23,328 nt of DNA from Termitomyces sp. T153 (taxonomy: Eukaryota; Basidiomycota; Agaricomycetes; Agaricales; Lyophyllaceae), in contig JACKQL020000259.1 of NCBI GenBank assembly GCA_018296165.2, positions 1 through 23,328 of the forward strand, given 5' to 3'. Of this stretch, positions 1 to 9,745 are shown piece by piece. Within the stretch, counting starts at the first letter, position 1. Every line of letters begins with the position of its first letter. The position numbers were made by a program, and so were the translations under genes. The notes under the pieces were generated by a model. That model saw nothing but the letters and a program-made list of their open reading frames with translations, was not told where the DNA came from and ran no database searches.

Positions 1-368
1 TTGTGTTTTAGAGTCCTCCCATGGTTGTAGTATTGTGCCATGTCATCCTTTGCCTTTGCCAGTGCTGCTCAGGCCTCCTCCTGTGACCTCCTCATTTGGT
101 CTACAAATTTGTTTTCTGCCTCATTCTCCAAGGGTCAGGCCTGGGGTTCAAAACCCATGTACAGATGCTGTCCCATGTCAAGAAAGAATGGGGAGAACTG
201 GGTGGATGCATGAATGTGGTTGTTATATTGGAACTTGGCATCAGGGAGGAGTTTGTCCCAGTCATCCTGGTGCTTGTTGCAAAAGAGGCAGAGGTACTGC
301 TCTAACTCCTGGTTTACATGTTTGGTCTGGCCATCAGACTGTGGGTGGTAGGTGGTGGAGGTGTGTAT
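1..368 (-). pseudogene. Integrase C-terminal fragment of element A, fused in frame to RT
   Basis: After the deletion junction the frame reads HTSTTYHPQSDGQTKHVNQE and then ends in MGFEPQA at 135. This matches the end of the integrase catalytic core in element B (6066-6300). The catalytic Glu expected in the GQTE motif is Lys (GQTK). Below 135 the match to B goes on in another frame (FVDQMRRSQEEA, then AALAKAKDDMAQYY) to the window edge. Only the last part of integrase is present, so no integration activity is possible. The copy is cut by the window start, not by a visible biological end. Confidence 0.83.
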
Positions 369-1250
369 AACATCCTTTCTGGTAAGGTTGAATAGCAGAC
401 AGGCATGGTGCAAGAAGTCCTGGATGAATCTCCAGTAGAAGTTTACAAAACCAAGGAATACCTGCACCTCCTTCTTGTTCTGGGGCTCTGGCCACTCCAC
501 CACACCTGCTACCTTCACCAGGTCTATCTCTATAGCTCCATGCAAGATGATCAGGCCAAGGTATTTGATCTGGGTCTGTTCAAACTCATAGTTCTCTAGC
601 TTGAGGTACAGCTGATGCTGGTGGAGGTGTTCCAGAACAAGGCAAGTGATCTGATGGTGTTCCTCCAGTGTTTTGGTATAGATGAGGATGTTGTCAAGGT
701 ATATACACACTATGCCCTCTACTATGGGGTCTTGGAAAATGTCATTCATCATGGTCTGAAAGGTGGTGGAGCTATAAGTGAGTTTAAAGAACATAACAAG
801 CAGTTCAAACAATCCCTGGTTGGTCTGGAAGGCAGCCTTCCACTTGTCTCTGTTCTGGATGCACACATTGTTGTAACTCCACCAGATGTCTAGTTTAGTG
901 AAGTATCATGCACCCTAGAGGTTGTTATGAGCTTGGAGATGAAGGGGAGGGAGTAATGGTTCTTCACTATCATGGCATTGAGAACCCAGTAGTCCTGGAC
1001 CAGTCAGAGTGAGCCATCCTTCTTCTTGATAAAGAAGACCAGAGAGGTCATTGGACACTTGGAAGGGTGGATGCAACCAGAGTCCAGGTTTTTTTGCAGG
1101 AATGCATCAAGCTCCTCCTGCTCCCTAGGTGCAAGTGTTTAGACCTTACAGCTGGAGGGTGTGGAATCTTGCAGCAGTTCAATGGCATGGTCCCACCTCT
1201 TGCACTCCAGAAGTGACTTAAATGAGGCTTTGGAGAACACATCCTTAAAT
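369..1250 (-). pseudogene. Reverse transcriptase of element A, degenerate
   Basis: This is the RNA-dependent DNA polymerase domain. The N-terminal part (WDHAIELLQDSTP, then VFFIKKKDGSL at about 1020-1060) lies in frames broken by stops and a frameshift near 890. A long clean frame then covers the palm from 866 downwards: MCIQNRDKWKAAF, LFELLVMFFKL, TFQTMMNDIF. The catalytic box reads YLDN at 690-701, where YLDD is usual, so the second Asp is Asn. It continues through YLGLIILHG and VFLGFVNFYWRFIQDF. The frame then passes without a stop into integrase sequence at about 366-370, so the RNase H domain is missing. Compare element B, which keeps RNase H. Confidence 0.86.
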
Positions 1251-2010
1251 GCATGGAGGTAGGGAGGTATCATGTCCTGGAACTCTTAGGGCATGGTGTT
1301 GGCAGCAAATGCCTGGACCAGCTGCTAGGACATGGTCTGGCTAGCCCAGATCTCCACAACAGAGGGTGGCAGATGTATGGTGGTAGTATACATCTGATCT
1401 CCCATTTCTACTGCTTTATCCAGGAACTCTGGCTTGTGTAAACTACTAAACTCCCTTCTACACTCCTTCTCTGGGGCTCCACTGCTGCTCCAGTTGTCCT
1501 TATAGAGAGCCTCTGTATGAGGGAACACAAGAGGCAGAGGATCCAGGAGGTCTAGATCTGCAAAGGGGAGAGGGCCAGCATGACATGTGCAGATGGCTGC
1601 ATATTCTCAAACTTGAGCCTGGCACTCTGCTCTGTCCTCTGTAGTACAGGTGGAGCACTTCTAAGGGCACCTGCTCATGGTTACCTCTCCTTGAGTCCAA
1701 TTGACCTAAAAGTTGTGCTTGTAGAGCCACATGAAACCAGTGATCATGTCCTGCCTACTCAGGCTGGTGATGGCAAATATGGTGTGCTCTGCATGGTTCT
1801 GATAGCAGAGGACCAGATCAACTACAGAGTGGATAGCACCTGCTTTGTTAGGTGTTCCATTGATGTTATAGACATGAATGGGCTTGGGAAGGAGCTGTGT
1901 AGTCAGGCCATGGCATTTGACAAACTCTGAGTCCAGGAACAGTCCCATTGCTCTACTATCCAGAAGAGCTGTGACTCCATGGGTTTGCTGGGTGTCTGTC
2001 ATCTCAATCT
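1250..2010 (-). pseudogene. Aspartic protease and protease-RT linker of element A
   Basis: A retropepsin would cut the Gag-Pol polyprotein. The active-site region reads VTALLDSRAMGLFLDSEF. The catalytic triplet Asp-Ser-Gly is changed to DSR (codons 1952-1960), so the enzyme would be inactive. The fold continues to MITGFMWLYKHN near 1710-1740, where the usual hydrophobic-Gly motif is recognisable. The segment to about 1250 is the linker before RT and includes YKDNWSSSGAPEKECRREFS in a shifted frame. At least two frameshifts separate the protease, linker and RT frames. The Gly-to-Arg change is one G-to-A transition, in line with the decay of the whole element. Confidence 0.78.
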
Positions 2011-2289
2011 CCATGTCAAGATGCAGGGAGTTAGTAGATGGGCCAGAAGCCATCATATACCGTTGGGGCATTTGACATGCCCAGACAGGGCCATGCTGAC
2101 AGACTTTTGGAGGTGTTGGGGAGCTTGGTGGGGGCTCCAGAGTTAGTGTTTGTATGTCTGGAGGGGAATGTTGAGGTTCCTCTGTCTCAGAATGAAGGGT
2201 GTTGGAAAAGCCAGTTTCATTTTCTATCAACAAATACAAGAACCTGTTAGCACTTAGTGATAGAGGCATACACCTCATCCATTGCTCAA

Positions 2290-3514
2290 CTAAAAATCCT
2301 CCTTCAGCTCTGGAAATGAGGTGCATGCACTGATCTCCTCTGGGGTCAACTTTGATGTAGGCTTGTCCAATAATGGAGCTCCAATGGCATCCTTTGCAGC
2401 CAGCAGCTGCAGGAGGAGTTTCTCCTGCTCTGCTGTGGAGAGGTAGCATACCTCCAGGCCTAGAGAGCAGTGCCATGCAAAGTGCCTGGGCTTCTGGCAT
2501 CTCTGGCATAGCAGTGGAGCAGTGCAGAGCTGCCTGGCAGCATCTACATCCATAGAAATCCTTGGCAGCAAGGAGTGCACTGTGAGGATGGCTGGAGTAA
2601 GGGCCAGCATTGGGTGAGCAGGTGCAGGGTGGCAGAAGTTGCTGATTGGAGCAGGGTGCAGTGTGGAATGTGGACGGTGGAGCTCCCTTCAGATCTCCAT
2701 GAGTTGCCATTGGTCCTAGGCCACCTCATACCACAATGCAATCTTTTCATCATTTGGGCAACCCTCTGCCAGATTGTCAATGCATTCCACCAGTGCAGGG
2801 TGCAAGCTGTCCCAGAAGGTGAGGCATAGTTGAAGGCCATTGGGGTAAGCAGCCTGCTTGACCAGAGCCTAGAACAAGTCAATATACTCATTCAGTGTAC
2901 ACTTTCCTTGCCTATATTGCACTCTATTACATAGTGTCAAGGCCATGGTCTTGGCAGGGTCTAACAGGAAAAACTCCACATGAAAGTCCTTCTCAAAGGT
3001 GGCCCAGTCCAGAAAACTTTCAATGCCTCCAGAGCAATGGAAAACTCACAGCACATAGGTGGAGGCATGTCCAGACTTTATGTATGATAGCACCCAGGCT
3101 ATTATCAATGTGTCAGAGTCAAAGGTGTCCCTACTGAGGTGGATATAGGTGAGGCAGAACTGCAGGAATTGCTCCCTGCCAGAGTGGGCACTGTCATATG
3201 CATCTGGTAGTGCTAGATATGGAATCTGCAGTCATAGAGTTACTGGAGCTGTGGAAACAGGTGCAGAAGGGGATTGGAGCTGGTTCTGCAGCCACAGGAG
3301 GGGCAGGGTTAGGAGTTAGGCATTTGAGCAATGTCTGGAGTGATTGGGAGATAAGATCTGTTGTTTGATAGAGGGTAGAGAGTTTGGTAGTATGGTGGGT
3401 GAGAGATGATTGTATTAATTGCACCTGGGTTTCTAAGTGTAGCAGGTGGGTCCAGGCTTTGTCCTGCAGGGCTGGGGCCTCTGAGGGTGTGTCTGGGTTG
3501 GCAAGCTGAGACAT
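2290..3514 (-). pseudogene. Gag (capsid and zinc knuckle) of element A, degenerate
   Basis: Gag forms the particle shell and binds the element RNA. The likely start is the ATG at 3514, beginning MSQLANPDTPSEAP, followed by a helical, Gln/Leu-rich stretch. A frameshift lies near 3200. After it comes capsid-like sequence (FLQFCLTYIHLSRDTF, then HPALVECIDNLAEGCPNDEK at about 2760-2800). The nucleocapsid CCHC knuckle is at 2467-2508 and reads CQRCQKPRHFAWHC, an intact C-x2-C-x4-H-x4-C. A Gly common in this motif is Arg here. Stops (TAG and TGA) sit where Trp or Arg would be expected around 2690-2720. The frame ends near 2290. This is a dead copy; the assignment rests on the knuckle plus its position before a protease. 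Confidence 0.8.
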
Positions 3515-3989
3515 AGAACTCTGCAGTGTTTAATCCTAGTGAGAAAGCAATGGATAGCAGTTCAGAGGTTTTTTGTGGCTATGAGGGGCTTCCAGACCAG
3601 TTTTAGGAGACTTGTTCTGCTGTAAGAGCAATCTCTGGAGTGGTGGATCAGAGTCATACAGCTAGCAGAGAGGAATCCAAAGTATATTAGCAGAGTAGAC
3701 AATTATACAATCAGTAACTAATCACCTAGCAGAGGGGAATCTAAAAAGAACAAGTCTAAGGATTCCCACTGCTCAGTGCAATGCATCAGTGGGTGGTAGA
3801 TGTGTGAGAACTACTGTACAGAAGACTGAAGCTGCTCCTAACCCTAGAGCAATGATTGCTGAGGTAATACAGAGAACTCTGCAGTCCTCCAAAGATTTCC
3901 AGGGTTTTAGAAAGAGTCCCAGAGATGTCAAACAAGCTGTGGAGGTGCTGAAACCAGTTATGGAAGTTAGAAATGGAAGTCCCCTGACA
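3515..3989. other. Spacer between head-to-head elements A and B, no gene recognised
   Basis: This could be the 5' leader of A (minus strand) plus unrelated sequence, but no LTR ends, TATA box or primer site could be placed. Two similar 20-mers lie at about 3661-3680 and 3727-3746 (ctagcagagaggaatccaaa and ctagcagaggggaatctaaa). A clean 72-codon frame lies at 3789-4007 on the plus strand and open frames lie opposite it. I do not recognise either product. Match to the B pol frame begins at about 3990 with WDHTIELLPDSTP. Confidence 0.5.
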
Positions 3990-4640
3990 GTGGGACCACA
4001 CCATTGAACTGCTGCCAGATTCCACACCCTGCCACTGTAAGGTCTACCTGCTAGGTGCCCAGGGAGCAGAATGAGCTCAACACCTTCCTGCAAGAGAACC
4101 TGGACTCTGGTTGCATCTGCCCTTTTAAGTCTCCAATGGCTTTTCCAGTCTTCTTCATCAAGAAGAAGGATGGCTCACTCCAACTGGTCCAGGACTATTT
4201 GGTTCTTAATGCCATGACAGTAAAGAACTATTACCCCCTCCCCCTTATCTCTGAGCTCATCAACAACCTCTAGAGTGTGCAATACTTCACTAAACTAGAC
4301 ATCTGGTGGGGCTACAACAATGTACATATCTAGGAAGGAGACAAATGGAAGGCTACCTTCCAGACCAACTGGAGATTGTTTGAACTGCTTGTTATGTTCT
4401 TCAGACTTACTAACAGCCCTGCCACTTTCCTGACAATGATGAATAACATCTTCTGGGACCTCATTGCAGAGAGTGTAGTGTGTGTATACCTCAACAACAT
4501 CCTCATCTACACCAAAATGCTGGAAGAACACTGTTGGATTACTCACTTCATATTGGAATGCCTCTACTAGCACCAGCTTTACTTTAACCTAGAGAAGTGT
4601 GAGTTTGAACAGCTCAAATTGAGTATCTCAGCCTGGTGAA
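3990..4640 (+). pseudogene. Reverse transcriptase of element B, degenerate
   Basis: The frame runs from ELLPDSTPCHCKVYLLG into NELNTFLQENLDSGCICPF, VFFIKKKDGSLQLVQDY and NAMTVKNYYPLPLISELI. A stop follows at about 4272. The palm resumes with LFELLVMFFRL and TMMNNIFWDL. The catalytic box at 4487-4498 reads YLNN in place of YLDD, so both metal-binding Asp are Asn. Near 4600-4640 a stretch present in A (the YLGLIILHG region) is deleted, with a frameshift into LVKVVGVAEWPEP. This copy cannot be active. It is the same family as A, in inverted orientation. Confidence 0.86.
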
Positions 4641-5160
4641 GGTAGTAGGTGTGGCAGAGTGGCCAGAGCCCAAGAACAAGAAGGAGGTGCAGGTGTTCCT
4701 TGGCTTTATGAACTTCTACCAGAGATTCATCCAGAACTTCTTGCACCATGCCTGTCCACTATTTGACCTCACTGGAAAGGATGTTGCATGGAGTTGGGGA
4801 CCTCTGGAGCAGGTGGCCTTTGATGTCTTCAAGTGCACTGTGACCTATATGCCCATCCTCTTCCTGGACAACAACTCCCCCTTCTGGGTAAAAGCCAACA
4901 GCTCCAACTTTGTCATGGGTGCTATTCTTTCACAGCAATCCCCAGAGGATGGAAAGTGGCATCTGGTGGCCTTTTACTCCAAGAGCCTAAGTGCAGTAGA
5001 GCAGAACTATGAGATCCATGACAAGGAGATGCTAGCCATCATCCAATCATTTGAGGAGTGGTGGCACTTCCTAGAAGGCACACAGCACAGGTTTGAGGTG
5101 TGGGCAGATCATAAGAACCTCAAATACTTCTGGACAGCCAAGAAGCTCAATCGCTGACAG
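4641..5160 (+). pseudogene. RT connection and RNase H of element B
   Basis: A clean frame of about 173 codons covers the RT thumb/connection (VFLGFMNFYQRFIQNF) and RNase H, which degrades the RNA strand during reverse transcription. The RNase H hallmarks are WVKANSSNFVMGAILSQ, then AFYSKSLSAVEQNYEIHDKE, then FEVWADHKNLKYF. The first catalytic Asp, expected where ANSS now stands, is Asn (codon 4897-4899). Glu of the HDKEML motif and Asp of WADHKNL are kept. The frame ends at LNR followed by TGA at 5155-5157, where CGA (Arg) is the likely ancestor. Confidence 0.86.
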
Positions 5161-5780
5161 GCCTGGTGGTCCCTCTACCTTGCCAACTTTGACTTCTTGT
5201 TGCACCACAAGCCTGGCCAGAGCATGGGGAAACCAGACACCCTGTCCCAGAGGGTAGACCATGGCATGGGGGGAAGAGGATGATAACAGCAACATTGTGC
5301 TCCTCTGCCCTGAACTGTTTGCAATTCAAGCCATGGAGAGTCTAGCCATTGAGGGAGAAGAAGTGGACATCCTTTGGAACATCTGGCAGAATAATTGGGA
5401 TGGTCAGCAGGAGGAACTTGTTGTGCAGGCAGCTTAGATGCTAAAGTAGGAGCATACCACTAGTACTAAGTTGGTCTGCACAGACAAATGGTGGTCTGCA
5501 CAGATGAATAGTGGTCTGCATGGACAAATGGGCCCTCCAGGATGGGATCCTGACCTTCAGGGATTGTATCTATGCGCCCAATGTTCTAGAGCTTCATTGG
5601 AGGATCATGGAGCAACACCAGGACTCCTGCATTGCAGGGCACCCTAGACAATGGAAAATGTTGGAGCTAGTATTGCAGAACTACTTGTGGCCCCAGATGA
5701 CCCAGTATACTGGGTTCTACACTAGTCCATGCAATTTCTGTCTCTGGACCAAGCCCCAATGCCACCTCTCCTATGGATAG
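5161..5780 (+). pseudogene. Integrase N-terminal (HHCC) region of element B
   Basis: After RNase H the text LANFDFLLHHKPGQSMGKPD (5180-5240) continues the polyprotein, then a linker with stops. From 5511 a clean frame gives FRDCIYAPNVLELHWRI, then EQHQDSCIAGHPRQWKMLEL, then NYLWPQMTQYTGFYTSPCNFC. The His pair and the C-x2-C (CNFC) form the zinc-binding HHCC domain of retroviral-type integrases. A 20-bp triplication at 5472-5531 sits just before it and shifts the frame. The frame ends with a stop at 5778-5780 where the core domain should follow. Confidence 0.8.
5472..5531 (+). repeat. Three tandem 20-bp units in element B pol
   Basis: Units tggtctgcacagacaaatgg, tggtctgcacagatgaatag and tggtctgcatggacaaatgg follow each other directly at 5472, 5492 and 5512. 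The length is not a multiple of three, so the expansion itself breaks the reading frame. Confidence 0.85.
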
Positions 5781-6443
5781 CTACACCTGCTGCCCATGCT
5801 CATGGAATGATGGAGTGTGGCTTTCATGAACTTCATTGTAGAACTCCCCAATGCTCACAGTTATGATGCAATCATGGTGGTGGTGGACCTGTATGGCAAG
5901 CAAGCACACTTCATTCTGACCCACAACACCTGCTCCACCATGGGCACTGCAAACCTATACTAGAGAAATGTCTGGAAGCTCCACAGCCTCTTTGATGCTT
6001 ATATCTCTGACCAGGGACCACAATTTGTGGTGGACTTCACTGGGGTGCTCTACCAACTACTCAGTTTAAAGCTTCACACCTCCACTGCCTACCACCCACA
6101 GTCTGACAGCCAGACCAAATGCATAAACCAGGAGTTGGAACAGTACCACTGCCTTTTCTGCAACAAGCACCAGGATGACTGGGATGAACTCCTCTCTGAT
6201 GCTGAGTTCCAATACAACAACCACATTTATGCATCCACTCAGTTCTCCCCATTCTTTCTCAATACTGGACAGCACCCATGCATGGGCTTCAAACCCTGGG
6301 CTCAACCCTTGGAGAATGAAGCAGTAAACAAATTTGTGGACTGGATGAAGAGGTCATAGGAGGAGGCCTGAGCAGCACTAGCAAAAGCTAAGGATGACAT
6401 GGCACAGTACTATGACTGCAGAAGGGCCCTGGGGCACAGATAC
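5781..6443 (+). pseudogene. Integrase catalytic core of element B, interrupted by C
   Basis: The core carries the D,D(35)E metal-binding triad. The text reads FMNFIVELPNAHSYDAIMVV, so the first Asp is Asn (codon 5829-5831). The second Asp is kept in ISDQGPQF (6009-6011). The Glu expected 36 codons on is Lys in SDSQTKC (6117-6119); the spacing is exact. The frame continues to NTGQHPCMGFKPW, FVDWMKRS, a stop at 6357-6359, and then AKDDMAQYYDCRRALGHRY. At 6444 element C starts. The bases gatac (6439-6443) are its presumptive target duplication; the partner copy is outside the window. Confidence 0.86.
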
Positions 6444-7449
6444 TGTCATGACCCACTCTCTGGACCCCTGACTCTGTTCCCAACCTGCTCACTTTCCCCA
6501 AGCCCCCCCAAAACCCCACTGAACACTCTCAACCTTTGCCCACCCTCTGTGCCCACTCCAGATAACTCCAATGCTTCTCTGGCAAACTCCAACAGCCCCC
6601 TGGCTGACTCTAACACCTTCTCTGCAGCCATCAATGCCTCCTCTAACTCCTCTAAGCTCCTAGGACCTTCCCCCACTGTTCCTGACTCCAGCATGTGTCA
6701 CCAACCCACTTTTCTGATTTGTCAACCAGTCCTGGAGCATCATGATGACCCCAGAACAGCTTGCATCGCCAACTGATTGCAACCAATATCCATCAACTCT
6801 GCATGGCTCCATTGAACTCCACTGTCACACCTGCTGACCCTTGGAGCTCTCCAGTAGTCAGTATATAATCTATAGAGTAATACCTTGTATTCCAGTCTTG
6901 ATATTGCATTAACTGGTTACTTGTGTCTTGTGTTTCTTTTGTTTCCATCTTTATTTCTTTAGTCTTGAATCTATTTCCTTTTCTTAGTTCTGTTTTGTCT
7001 TGTCTCCATCTTGCCTTGACTGTCTCTGTTTCTTTTGTTTTCTTAAGTCCCTTTCATCTCTGATGTCATTACAAACTCTGCACATGTGCTATGATCTCCA
7101 AACATTCCTACAACAACTCTGGACCTCACTCTTTGCTTAGTTTTGGAACTCATCAGTCTTGATTGATCCCCCATCCAACTCCAGCTCTGCTCTAATCACT
7201 TGCAAAGCCTCCACATACCCCACAATCTATTTATGCATTCACAAACTTGTCCCTGACACCTGCTCAAGCCCAACATTAGACTTCTCTGGACCACTCCAGA
7301 CTTGCTTAGACTGCTTCCCTTAGTTTCTCCTTGCAAGTCCCTATCACTCATGCCACCTCCAGAATGCTAGATTATAAGCACAGGACATTGTGTCTGCCTA
7401 GTAAGGACTTGCTAGTGTAGCTGAGCCCCTTAGTCAGCAGAGTCTGACA
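6444..7449 (+). repeat. 5' LTR of element C
   Basis: The LTR opens TGTCATGACCC and closes CTGACA, giving TGTCA...TGACA terminal inverted repeats, like D and E1. It aligns with D's LTRs over its length. Four degenerate 21-bp units begin at 6564. A TATA box lies at 6862-6869, followed by a pyrimidine-rich stretch (6905-7050). Only about one CpG is visible. The same LTR end sequence (agcagagtctgaca) precedes the primer site. Confidence 0.9.
6862..6905 (+). promoter_or_regulatory. TATA box and predicted RNA start of LTR C
   Basis: TATATAAT at 6862-6869 lies 32 nt upstream of AGTCTTGATATT (6894-6905). If RNA begins there, its 5' end is complementary to the primer site at 7451-7462. The same spacing is seen in D, E1 and E2. 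Start-site position is inferred. Confidence 0.6.
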
Positions 7450-7450
7450 T

Positions 7451-7462
7451 AATATCAAGACT
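7451..7462 (+). other. Primer-binding site of element C, self-complementary type
   Basis: AATATCAAGACT begins one base after the LTR end and is the exact reverse complement of 6894-6905 in the LTR. It does not start with the TGG expected for a tRNA 3' end. This suggests self-priming, as in Tf1 of fission yeast. Confidence 0.65.
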
Positions 7463-7481
7463 CTCCCTTACTCCATTCTTG

Positions 7482-9740
7482 ATGTCTGTGTATAACCCTG
7501 CATACAACCCAGCCAGCTATCTAACTGACATCTATGGTTGGCCAGCCCCTGAAAATCCATATGCTCTGTTCTACCCAGGACCACTTGCAGATCAGTATGT
7601 TCCTCACCATTGGACTCCTAACCCCAACCAGGCATTCTATGCTCCCTCCATTAGCCAGAAAATACTCCCAGGCTAGCACTGCCCTTCAGCATTCCCCATT
7701 GATGGCAACTACCCCCACATGCATACCCAGTTCCTGCTGCAGCCTCAGCCCCTCTGGAGCACCCAGATAATTATTTCTCTTCTTAATTGCCATTCCCTAC
7801 TTGAACTCCTCACTTTCCCAGACAGCAATGGGTCAAAGCCTACATCTAGCAGCACAATGAAGTCCTCTGCTCCCTCTGCCTCTCTCTCGTAGAGTTTGCA
7901 AGGTGTGCCCACACTCTCCTTGTCAACCTAGGCTACTCCAATACTCCCATAACTCTGGAGGTTTGGGCAGATTGACTTCTCAACTTTCATAAACATCACC
8001 TACAAAGAAACCTCCCCAAAACCATGCAAGGCACCCTAGGAATCAATGCCAACCTGCAAAACAAGCTCCATGCCTTGGTCAAAGAAATCCACACCAGTCC
8101 AAACTTCTGCCTGTTTGAAGACCCTCAGGACCCCTCCTGCTCCTTCCATGTGCAATGCAAGGAACCTGTCAAAAACACAAAGCAAAGCCCTGCCTCCCAT
8201 TCCCTGCCAGTAAGAAGAGCTTAACATGGCATCCAATATCTTGAGAAGCCTCAACTCTGCAGGAGAATTGTTCAACCAACTTGCCACCCACATTCTGGCC
8301 CTCTCCACTCATTCTTAGGCAAACTCTGTTCCCAGTGCCTTCCATACATGGGACCAATCCACTATCCTCAAGCCCCATGCCCAATGGCTGCTCCACACAT
8401 CAATGACAACAACCAAACCCTCTCCTACATTGATGAGCTGGGCAACCCCACTGATGAGGTTGCTCCATGCAATGGCTCTCCTTGAGACAGACCCCCTCAC
8501 TTTGACCTCTGCACCCCCCATGTCAATGCTCCTTCACCCCACCAGAACATCCCAGTTCCCCCAAGGCAACTCATGGGCCCCAGGGCACTCCAACCCCCTT
8601 TTTCCATCAATTCCCCTCATTCTCTGCCCATTCTAATGCCCAACCCCCCCACCAACGCTAATTACTTTGGACCTCTCACTCCCAGAGAACTCCTTCGTCC
8701 TCAATGGGCCCTGGGGCCTCCCTCAGGCAATGTGGGCTAACCCCCCAGCAGCAGGCCTCCCAATGGCAGACCTCTTGGAGGATGGGGCCTAGCCATGGAC
8801 AACTTCCTCCCTCAGTGCAGAAATGGGAACAATTACTACTATTACTACAATGCCAGACCCCCACTCTCAACTCAAAACATCCAGGACAATACTTGCAATG
8901 CACTGGCTCAGAAAGAAAAGCTTGACATTCAAAAGCTTAAATCATTTACTGGTCATGACCCCTGAAAGTGGAAAATCTTCCTAATACAGTGTCTAATCAT
9001 GTTCTAAGCTAAGCCTATTACCTTCTAGCTTGAAAGCTCACAAGTAGCCTTTGCTGCATCATATCTGCAGAGTATTGCCTTTGACCACTACATGGTGCTA
9101 CTCTGGTTCAACCACAACAACTCTGTACTCTCCAATTGGCTTGCCTTCACCCAGGAGTTCTCCAGTAAGTTTAGTGTCTTTGATACTGTAGTGGAAGTGG
9201 AAGAGAATCTCTTCAACCTCTGAATACATGACAACAAATGCTTCACAACCTTCATTGTACAATTCAAATAGGAGGCCTACAAAACAGGATGGAATTACAA
9301 TGCCTTCCAATTTGCTCTCTGTTATGCCCTGCCTCAATGAATCAAGAACGTCCTCTGCCTCACACCCAAGCAAACTACATACAATGGCTATAAGGCACTC
9401 ATTACTCAGGTTGACCAACATTACTAGGAGGACCAGAGCAAGAACACAGCACTGCAAACTGTGTGGAATACCTCTGGCAATACCAACTAGCAGGCTGGAG
9501 CAACCAACAGCAACTGACCCTTGATCCCTGCCAACTCCACCAACCCTGCACCCTGTTTCCCCTCAGACTAAGAACCTCCCAGTGCCAATTAACTCCTGTG
9601 ACAGTGCCACCTTGCCCAACTCAATGCCACCAACCTCTATAAGACCCTGGAACCCTGGATGCCCACTCAGACAACCTTGAAGATGCTCTGTACTCCACCA
9701 ATGACTAAAAAACCCTATGTGCAAACAAGATTTGGAATAG
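7482..9740 (+). pseudogene. Gag of element C, degenerate and truncated
   Basis: The ATG at 7482 starts MSVYNPAYNPASYLTDIYG, matching D's gag start (MSAYNPIYNPVGYLTD). The Pro/Tyr/Asn-rich N-terminal region follows through several frames and a stop at 7674-7676 (TAG where D has Trp). A Tyr run (NNYYYYYN, about 8830-8853) and the capsid-like domain follow: VAFAASYLQSIAFDHY, SNWLAFTQEFSSKFSVFDTV and YNGYKALITQVDQHY (9390-9425). Stops lie near 8967, 9222, 9271, 9337 and 9426. The frame stops before the zinc knuckle because D inserted at 9746. Capsid identity is by alignment to D and by position before its knuckle. Confidence 0.8.
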
Positions 9741-9745
9741 GCCCT
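9741..9745 (+). repeat. Left target-site duplication of element D
   Basis: gccct directly precedes the TGTCA of the 5' LTR. After the 3' LTR (ends 23326) the window shows only gc, consistent with the first two bases. Three bases remain unverified. Confidence 0.55.

Larger units (their letters stand above)
1..3514 (-). mobile_element. Element A: decayed Ty3/gypsy retrotransposon, internally deleted
   Basis: Read on the minus strand, this stretch gives, in order, gag with a zinc knuckle, an aspartic protease, a linker, reverse transcriptase and the tail of integrase. That is the Ty3/gypsy order. Several frameshifts and stops interrupt it. No LTR is visible inside the window, and the element runs off the left edge. 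RNase H and most of integrase are missing because RT is fused to the integrase tail near 366-370. CpG is almost absent, which fits long-term deamination of methylated cytosines. The protein wording matches the same family as element B. Confidence 0.88.
3990..6443 (+). mobile_element. Element B: 5'-truncated Ty3/gypsy pol, interrupted by C
   Basis: The plus strand gives RT, RNase H, a zinc-binding integrase N-terminus and the integrase core of the same family as element A. Gag and protease are missing: the match starts at about 3990, at the same point where A has RWDHAIELL, so B is 5'-truncated or rearranged. On the right it stops abruptly within integrase at 6443, where the TGTCA end of element C begins; the rest of B should lie beyond the window. 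CpG is nearly absent (I saw only a handful, e.g. near 5150 and 5576), so B is as old as A. Confidence 0.87.
6444..9745 (+). mobile_element. Element C: Tf1-like Ty3/gypsy element (5' LTR and gag), cut by D
   Basis: C has a complete 5' LTR, a primer site and most of gag, aligned throughout with element D. It is interrupted at 9745 by D, in the gag tail just before the zinc knuckle. D keeps the uninterrupted version of this place near 13130-13145. C's pol and 3' LTR should lie to the right of the window. CpG is rare (about five seen), so C is older than D and younger than B. Confidence 0.88.

Noticed and set aside
1580..1930. Plus-strand ORFs of 60-116 codons across A
   Set aside because: Antisense shadows of the minus-strand polyprotein, with no recognisable domain.
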